Part shown: piece by piece, positions 32,501 to 35,736 of the stretch | Layout of the letters: every line of letters starts with the position of its first letter | Numbering within the stretch: the stretch's first letter is position 1 | Assembly: GCA_017469935.1 (NCBI GenBank) | Contig: JAFUFL010000055.1 | Location: 1 to 35,736 of the forward strand | DNA length: 35,736 nt | From: Lachnospiraceae bacterium | Lineage (GTDB): Bacteria; Bacillota; Clostridia; Lachnospirales; Lachnospiraceae | Direction of reading: 5' to 3' | The notes under the pieces: model-generated | The model's input: only the letters and a program-made list of their open reading frames with translations | Told to the model about the DNA's origin: nothing | Databases searched by the model: none | Position numbers and translations under genes: made by a program

Positions 32501-32744
32501 TCTCAGAGAGGGGCGCAGTGGACACGCAGACATCGTCCACCCACACTTCCCCTTCCATCTCTCCGGGATAAAAGTGTGGCGCCAGGCCGTTGATCAGCCT
32601 CGTGAGCGTGGTCTTCCCGCAGCCGGAAGGGCCGCAGAGCACCAGAACCTGACCGGACGGGATCTGCAGAGAAATATTGTCAACGCCTTCGCCCGTGCCC
32701 TGTTCTCCTCCGTAGTGGAAACTGACATTTTTGAATTCGATCAT
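29502..32744 (-). CDS. Triple-ATPase fusion: tandem ECF ATPases joined to an ABC half-transporter
   Basis: 1080 residues in one uninterrupted frame. Part 1 (about 1-235) is a CbiO/EcfA-type ATPase: Walker A GPSGCGKTT at 38-46, signature LSGGEKQQ, Walker B VFVLDEPSSNLD. Part 2 (about 265-475) is another: GDNGCGKST, LSGGQKQR, IIFYDEPTSGLD. After a charged linker (SESEESTSRKREKLG), Met501 opens a complete exporter-fold half-transporter: six membrane helices (about 515-790), then an ATPase with GESGSGKST, LSGGQRQR and IIVLDEATAFIDPE. The ECF pair and the exporter are normally separate proteins. No stop lies between them; a weak internal start at Met501 (GAGAGAAACTGGGC upstream) might also yield a free half-transporter. 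ATGA overlaps occur at both ends. Confidence 0.9.
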   Translation of the reverse strand: MIEFKNVSFHYGGEQGTGEGVDNISLQIPSGQVLVLCGPSGCGKTTLTRLINGLAPHFYPGEMEGEVWVDDVCVSTAPLSETSRLVGSVFQNPKSQFFNVDTTGELVFGCENFGMEREEIRRRLDRTVEDMKLSALLGRNIFELSGGEKQQIACGSVYTARPEVFVLDEPSSNLDKKAITRLHETLRRIKEAGKTIVVSEHRLYYLMDLADRFVYLDDGIVTKSFTAQELGKLSDEELSALGLRCTDLHRLMKSPLIGEIPHGGKPVLETVDLGCNRGNHQILDVDRLSFPAHSIIAMIGDNGCGKSTLTESLCGVIPCSGSVAFDGTYLTEKERARRSFLVMQDVNRQLFSDSVMEEVMLGASASPEEAKQVLEGLGLGDVTDRHPASLSGGQKQRVAIASAICAGKEIIFYDEPTSGLDRGGMERFASLLRQMQDKVTSVIITHDPELILQCCTHILHVENGRILGFYPLNEEGAARMRWYFLSESEESTSRKREKLGMFGKILQYAGQWKKYTYLAVAFMIIGALCSAVPYFGVYTLIDRILAEGTISLRAALPAIASVLVFSVLYAVTYTVGLQFSHRAAYHTLENLRISLQEKLEKQPLGNVQDLGTGAVKKLFTDDIESIELMLAHVIPEGIANLTVPSAVLLLLVAVDWQMALLTVILLCFGFSASGQMVAVGMDRMGSYFAAAKRLNNTIIEYVAGMEVVRVFGREGESGRHFEESADGYRDFALAWYKVCWPWMALYGSLFSNVVLYSLPFGALMVVSGHMPLGRYVLALCLSFAIGPMFMRTLALIGAIPQVNFKIQALEKALDRAPLKCGTAEFEGADHSVRFKEVRFAYKSDEVLRGVSFVAEEGKMTALVGESGSGKSTIARLLSHYYDVSAGEICIGGQNLRAMTPDALNREVAYVSQELFLFNKSILENIRVGNPQASDEEVREAARKAQCEEFILGLPQGYDTPAGLAGSKLSGGQRQRIAFARVLLKDAPIIVLDEATAFIDPENEQKMNEAIAGIIRNKTVLVIAHKLSSIASADKIIVLRKGKVAAEGSHEELLETSPDYRRLWAASMESSGWLLKGGESA

Positions 32745-33493
32745 AGGCCTGCCGCCCCCTTCGTTGAAACCCGTAGTATTATAACTGCCGCCAGAACAGC
32801 GAAAACAGCCATCGCAATGTAGTCCGCCGCGCGGAGCTTCATTTCTTCATAGGAGCTGCGCTTTACGTCAATGTCCATGCCCCTGGCCAGCGCCGCGGCC
32901 GCCAGTTCTTCCATGACGCCCACCGTTGAGAACAAAAGCGGCACCAGTACATACTCGATCGATCTCCACGGGTGTCTCAGCACAGAGCCGAAGCTCAAAG
33001 AGATTCCCCGGAAAGCCATGGCTTTCCGGATGCCGTTCCACTCGTCCTGCACGGTGGGAATAAAGCGGAACAGCACCGCGATGGGAATCACGACCCGAAC
33101 CGGAAGGTGCATGGCCGACAATGCCGACAGGAACTGGCTGATGCGCGTGGTCTGCACGATGAGCAGGATACTGAGGATGGTCGGCAAAGCGTAGAGAATA
33201 AGCGTTGTCACGACCGACACGATGAGCACAACCGCCGGAGCCGGGCTTCCGCCCCTGTCCACCGCCTCCTTGACATAGAGGGCCACCGAAAAGAGGAGGA
33301 ATGCCTTCAAGGCCGTCCAAGGCTTGCCGCTCAGGGCTAAAACAGCGCAGATTGCTCCCGTAAAGAGCAAAATATAGATACCGCTGTAGGTGTACATGCT
33401 GGTCAGGCCGCATGACAGAAATATAAACAGTTTTGTTCGAGGATCAAAGCGCACCAGGGCCTTTGAATCGTCTCCGTAAAGAATGGTATCCAT
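32741..33493 (-). CDS. ECF transporter transmembrane subunit EcfT
   Basis: 250 residues with five or six membrane helices. The family opening (SKALVRFDPRTKLFIFLSC) and the two cytosolic coupling-helix motifs are visible: RKAMAFRGISLSFGS and AALARGMDIDV, variants of the Ala-Arg-Gly signature that docks on the EcfA ATPases. It links the substrate-binding S subunit to the ATPases encoded next. Its stop overlaps the next start as ATGA, and only 3 nt separate it from the S gene before it. Its own ribosome binding site is poor, so translation probably depends on read-through from the S gene. Confidence 0.92.
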   Translation of the reverse strand: MDTILYGDDSKALVRFDPRTKLFIFLSCGLTSMYTYSGIYILLFTGAICAVLALSGKPWTALKAFLLFSVALYVKEAVDRGGSPAPAVVLIVSVVTTLILYALPTILSILLIVQTTRISQFLSALSAMHLPVRVVIPIAVLFRFIPTVQDEWNGIRKAMAFRGISLSFGSVLRHPWRSIEYVLVPLLFSTVGVMEELAAAALARGMDIDVKRSSYEEMKLRAADYIAMAVFAVLAAVIILRVSTKGAAGL

Positions 33494-33496
33494 AGC

Positions 33497-34111
33497 TTAA
33501 ATAATGTTTGCCTTTTCAAAGTGCTTGTTAATGAGCTTCGAGGCGATGAAGACGCCGATCGCCGCGCCGGCCAGAGCCAGTCCGATCTGAATGAAAGCCA
33601 GTCCGTTCACGGCATATTTTGCCAATTCATCGGCAAACTCCTGTCCGTAAAAGCTGACGGAGCGCGCCATAAATTCATCTCTGTGGAAATAGAGCATGGT
33701 ATAAGGGCAGACCATGTTCAGATTGAAAGCGAGGAAGGAAAGCAGGTACATCTTTCTCGACTTATAATTTCCCGCCTTGATGATCAGTTCTGCCGCAAGG
33801 GCGGCGGCAATGGCCAGAACCATGCCCAGAATATTGCCGGAGCAGGCGACCAAGGCGAACAAAACGCCAAGGATCAGGGCCGCGCCGAACTTGTGCACCT
33901 TCAGGACGCACAGTTCATAGACGGTTGCGCAGACGACGCCGACGGTGAAAGGTGCCACGATGTACAGGATCGGGATCGCGCTGGTCCCCAGGACTACGAT
34001 CAGCATCAGCACGATATAGACGGCGCCGAAGGCGCCGGCGTAGATGAGATCCCTGGTGCGCATCTTCTTGTCGTCGTTCTGTGTCGTTTGGTTGATTTCT
34101 TTCTTTGCCAT
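33497..34111 (-). CDS. ECF transporter S subunit, MptE/Trep_Strep-like
   Basis: 204 residues, six hydrophobic segments, no ATPase or signal sequence. AAGGAGAAAAAAC precedes the ATG. The pattern MRTRDLIYAGAFGAVYIVLMLIVVLG ... VAPFTVGVVCATVYELCVLKVHKFGAALILGVLFALV ... NYKSRKMYLLSFLAFNLNMVCPYTMLYFHRDEFM resembles the MptE/Trep_Strep family of substrate-capture subunits found in streptococci, treponemes and clostridia; the ligand of that family is not established. It is the first gene of the operon and defines its substrate. The leader carries an inverted repeat with TetR-like half-sites. Confidence 0.82.
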   Translation of the reverse strand: MAKKEINQTTQNDDKKMRTRDLIYAGAFGAVYIVLMLIVVLGTSAIPILYIVAPFTVGVVCATVYELCVLKVHKFGAALILGVLFALVACSGNILGMVLAIAAALAAELIIKAGNYKSRKMYLLSFLAFNLNMVCPYTMLYFHRDEFMARSVSFYGQEFADELAKYAVNGLAFIQIGLALAGAAIGVFIASKLINKHFEKANII

Positions 34112-34191
34112 GTTTTTTCTCCTTTTTTGCTGAATAAGTTACGATAGTTTATAAAAGCGGCCTGCGCCGGTTTTATTCTGCTCTGCTGCAG

Positions 34192-34221
34192 CATAACAGT
34201 TTCCGAAAAATGTTATGTAAA
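34192..34221 (-). promoter_or_regulatory. Operon promoter overlapped by spaced ATAACA/TGTTAT repeat
   Basis: On the minus strand, TTTACA, a 17-nt spacer and TGTTAT (34216-34221 to 34193-34198). An inverted repeat CATAACA-12 nt-TGTTATG (34192-34217) covers the -10 box and the edge of the -35 box. The half-sites match the palindrome in the tetR-like promoter at 34918-34931. Confidence 0.6.
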
Positions 34222-34248
34222 AAGCCTGGCCGAACCGGCCAGGCTTTC
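34216..34248 (-). terminator. Terminator of the TetR-family gene
   Basis: A 12-bp stem AAAGCCTGGCCG/CGGCCAGGCTTT with loop AAC (34222-34248), then TTTTTACAT on the minus strand. The stem begins at the stop codon, and the U-run merges into the -35 box of the operon promoter. Confidence 0.85.
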
Positions 34249-34885
34249 AGACTTCCCTATTTACTTCTTTTGCATTTGCTTTTTCACTTCTCATTGTCTC
34301 ACCATCTATTGTTCTTAGCAGCGCGTGGAATCCGGCTTCCGAGAAAATCGTCAGCTGTGTGATCAGTCTTTTGACCTCTTCCATGGTATAGCCCCCGTAG
34401 ATCAGTTCCATATACTCCTCAAACTTCATGCGCAGGATGATCCGGACGAGCGCCGGGTCGACGGGTTTTCCCGCATAGCGGTCGAAGACCTCCTGATAGC
34501 TGGGATAAAAAATATCCCGGATCAGATGTTCCTTGAATCCCTCATATTTTGTTCCCCTGGAGCAGTTAAAGAGCAGACGGAATTCATCCTTGTGGGCGAC
34601 AGCATAGGTAATGGAGCGCAGCTCATTTTCAACGCCGGTCGTGAGGTCGGACAGCTCCTGCGCGATCACTTCCCGGTACATGACCCCGAATCCGCTGAGC
34701 ATGGGCTCCACCAGGGCCTCAAACAGTTCCTCTTTTCCGGAAAAGTGTGTGTAAAAAGCGCCCGTGGTGAGACCGGCATTTTTGCAGATGGTCCTGAGGG
34801 ATGCTTTTTCAAACCCTTGCTCCAGGAACTGTTCTTTGCCGCTTTGCAAAAGCAGTTGCCTTGTATTATCTGACGTGAGCATCAT
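34247..34885 (-). CDS. TetR/AcrR-family transcriptional regulator
   Basis: 212 residues. The N-terminal helix-turn-helix is classic: LLLQSGKEQFLEQGFEKASLRTICKNAGLTTGAFYTHFSGKEELFEALV (about residues 10-58). The C-terminal ligand domain is all-helical (DEFRLLFNCSRGTKYEGFKEHLIRDIF...), unlike any I can match to a ligand. GGAG lies 7 nt before the ATG. It probably represses itself and the ECF/ABC operon downstream: its own promoter contains a perfect palindrome and the operon promoter has the same half-sites. The inducer is likely related to the transported substrate (inference). Confidence 0.92.
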   Translation of the reverse strand: MMLTSDNTRQLLLQSGKEQFLEQGFEKASLRTICKNAGLTTGAFYTHFSGKEELFEALVEPMLSGFGVMYREVIAQELSDLTTGVENELRSITYAVAHKDEFRLLFNCSRGTKYEGFKEHLIRDIFYPSYQEVFDRYAGKPVDPALVRIILRMKFEEYMELIYGGYTMEEVKRLITQLTIFSEAGFHALLRTIDGETMRSEKANAKEVNREV

Positions 34886-34914
34886 TAATATCTCCGGTTA
34901 GTTCTGGCTTACTT

Positions 34915-34943
34915 AAAATAACACGTGTTATCGGGAAAGTCAA
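34915..34943 (-). promoter_or_regulatory. Promoter and palindromic operator of the TetR-family gene
   Basis: On the minus strand, TTGACT, a 17-nt spacer and TATTTT. The perfect 14-bp palindrome ATAACACGTGTTAT (34918-34931) covers the spacer and -10 box, the usual place for an autorepressor. Confidence 0.7.
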
Positions 34944-35587
34944 TTGCATTGCTGCTTGTAATAATGGCGGGGTTTTTGTGTTATTTCTGTGTCCCCGTTT
35001 GCATTTACAGATCCCCTATGCTACACTTCTCATGGCACTCGGAACAGCACCGTTCCACTGTCCACATCCCCGTCATCATCGGATCCATCGTTCTGGGCCC
35101 TGCTGCAGGCGCATTCTTAGGCGCCGTATTCGGGATCTGCTCCATGATCAGCAATACGCAGGCACCCACGCTTTTATCATTTGCATTTTCCCCGTTCCTG
35201 AGTACAACCGGCCTTGTCGGCGTCATTAAGGCTCTCTGGATCAGCATCGGCTGCCGCGTCATGATCGGCGTAGTTTCCGGCTGGCTCTCCATCGCGCTGA
35301 AGAACATCAATGTTCCTACCGCTGTGCGCCTTGCCATCACCGGCTTTGTCGGTTCCATGACCAACACCGTATTCGTCATGGGCAGCATCTATCTGCTCTT
35401 CGCGCAGCAGTACGCTGAGGTCAAGAACGTGGGAATGGAGGCCGTCTTCGGCCTGGTAATGGGAACTGTTGCCGCTTCCGGCGTTCCGGAGGCCATCGCC
35501 GCGGCGATCCTGGTCACCGCCATCACCGGTGGACTGATGAAGTCCGGCGTGCTTCGCCCGACGACGGCCGTTACGGGTTCTGTCTGA
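34925..35587 (+). pseudogene. ECF transporter S subunit lacking a proper N-terminus
   Basis: The open frame is 220 codons. From about residue 44 it reads as an ECF S subunit: TVHIPVIIGSIVLGPAAGAFLGAVFGICSMISN, then RVMIGVVSGWLSIALKN, FVGSMTNTVFVMGSIYLLFA and VPEAIAAAILVTAITGGLMKSG, with five membrane segments. The first 43 residues (CYFCVPVCIYRSPMLHFSWHSEQ) do not look like the expected first helix, the only far-upstream start is a GTG inside the TetR operator, and no ribosome binding site is seen before any candidate start. I infer a 5' deletion or frameshift that fused the gene to the tetR-like promoter region. It might once have shared the EcfT and ATPases of the nearby operon. Confidence 0.55.
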
Positions 35588-35713
35588 GCTGTTCCGGCAG
35601 CTTTTAAGGATAAGGCTCGCCAGGCGAGCGGGAGCATCCTGACTACAACTTCATACTGCTCATTCCGGAGCGGGTTGGTGCTGACCCTGCGCATATCGGA
35701 ATCAGGTGTTCAG

Positions 35714-35736
35714 GGACTGTGGGGATTTCACAGTCC
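35714..35736 (+). other. Hairpin at the window edge
   Basis: GGACTGTG and CACAGTCC around GGGATTT end exactly at the window edge, so whether a U-run follows cannot be seen. A GCTCGCC/GGCGAGC hairpin lies near 35609-35624. Nothing else is recognised after 35587. Confidence 0.4.

Noticed and set aside
30849-32822. Plus-strand open frame of 657 codons opposite the triple-ATPase gene
   Set aside because: It is a mirror of a GC-rich minus-strand gene whose three ATPase motif sets are unmistakable. The plus-strand protein is His/Arg/Gln-rich without domains or a ribosome binding site.

Overview
The window looks like chromosome of an anaerobic Firmicute, most likely Lachnospiraceae or a close relative (inference). 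The signs are AGGAGG-type ribosome binding sites, many strong intrinsic terminators, ECF transporters with T and S subunits, a CD1871A-type CXXC protein, KamA-family radical SAM and a domain-swapped GH3 glycosidase of the kind known from rumen and gut clostridia. There is no rRNA and only one tRNA. Most of the window is ordinary chromosome with several patches of decayed mobile or accessory DNA.

Layout. 0-4.4 kb: a very large secreted subtilase (minus) divergent from a PH-like/zinc-ribbon protein (plus), each with its own promoter. 4.5-9.2 kb is accessory and decayed: a frameshifted zinc-ribbon gene, a small unknown gene, a histidine phosphatase, tRNA-Pro(CGG) with a tyrosine-integrase remnant beside it, an IS21-like end, two different intramembrane proteases (CPBP and PrsW), and a short remnant of a PLD/helicase-type gene. 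9.2-14.7 kb, all minus: a SpoIIE-type phosphatase that has lost its catalytic core, a 997-residue MscS channel with a large sensor-like N-terminal half, a hot-dog thioesterase, a flavodoxin-like protein and a CmpB-type membrane protein. 15-18.9 kb, plus: amidohydrolase, AEC transporter, flavin reductase-like protein. 19.2-21.7 kb, minus: a membrane ferredoxin fused to a TlpA-like thioredoxin, preceded by a CXXC membrane protein. 21.8-23.3 kb: a KamA-like radical SAM gene bracketed by two large related palindromes. 23.4-26.9 kb, plus: a Gfo/Idh/MocA oxidoreductase and a circularly permuted GH3 glycosidase. 27-35.6 kb: a DUF1269-like protein, then a transporter operon and its TetR regulator.

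The most interesting unit is the operon at 27.57-34.11 kb (minus): ECF S subunit, EcfT, a 1080-residue protein joining two ECF ATPase domains to a complete ABC half-transporter, a second ABC half-transporter, and a 61-residue membrane peptide. Four of its five genes overlap the next by ATGA. A TetR gene lies just upstream; its promoter carries a perfect 14-bp palindrome, and the operon promoter carries the same ATAACA/TGTTAT half-sites at wider spacing. I infer one transport system in which an ECF importer and an exporter-fold heterodimer are tied together physically. The substrate cannot be read from sequence; chelated metal, metallophore or tetrapyrrole is a guess from related gene sets.

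Limits: no searches were run. Family names rest on motifs read by eye. Starts were moved to internal ATG or GTG codons where a good ribosome binding site and family length supported it.
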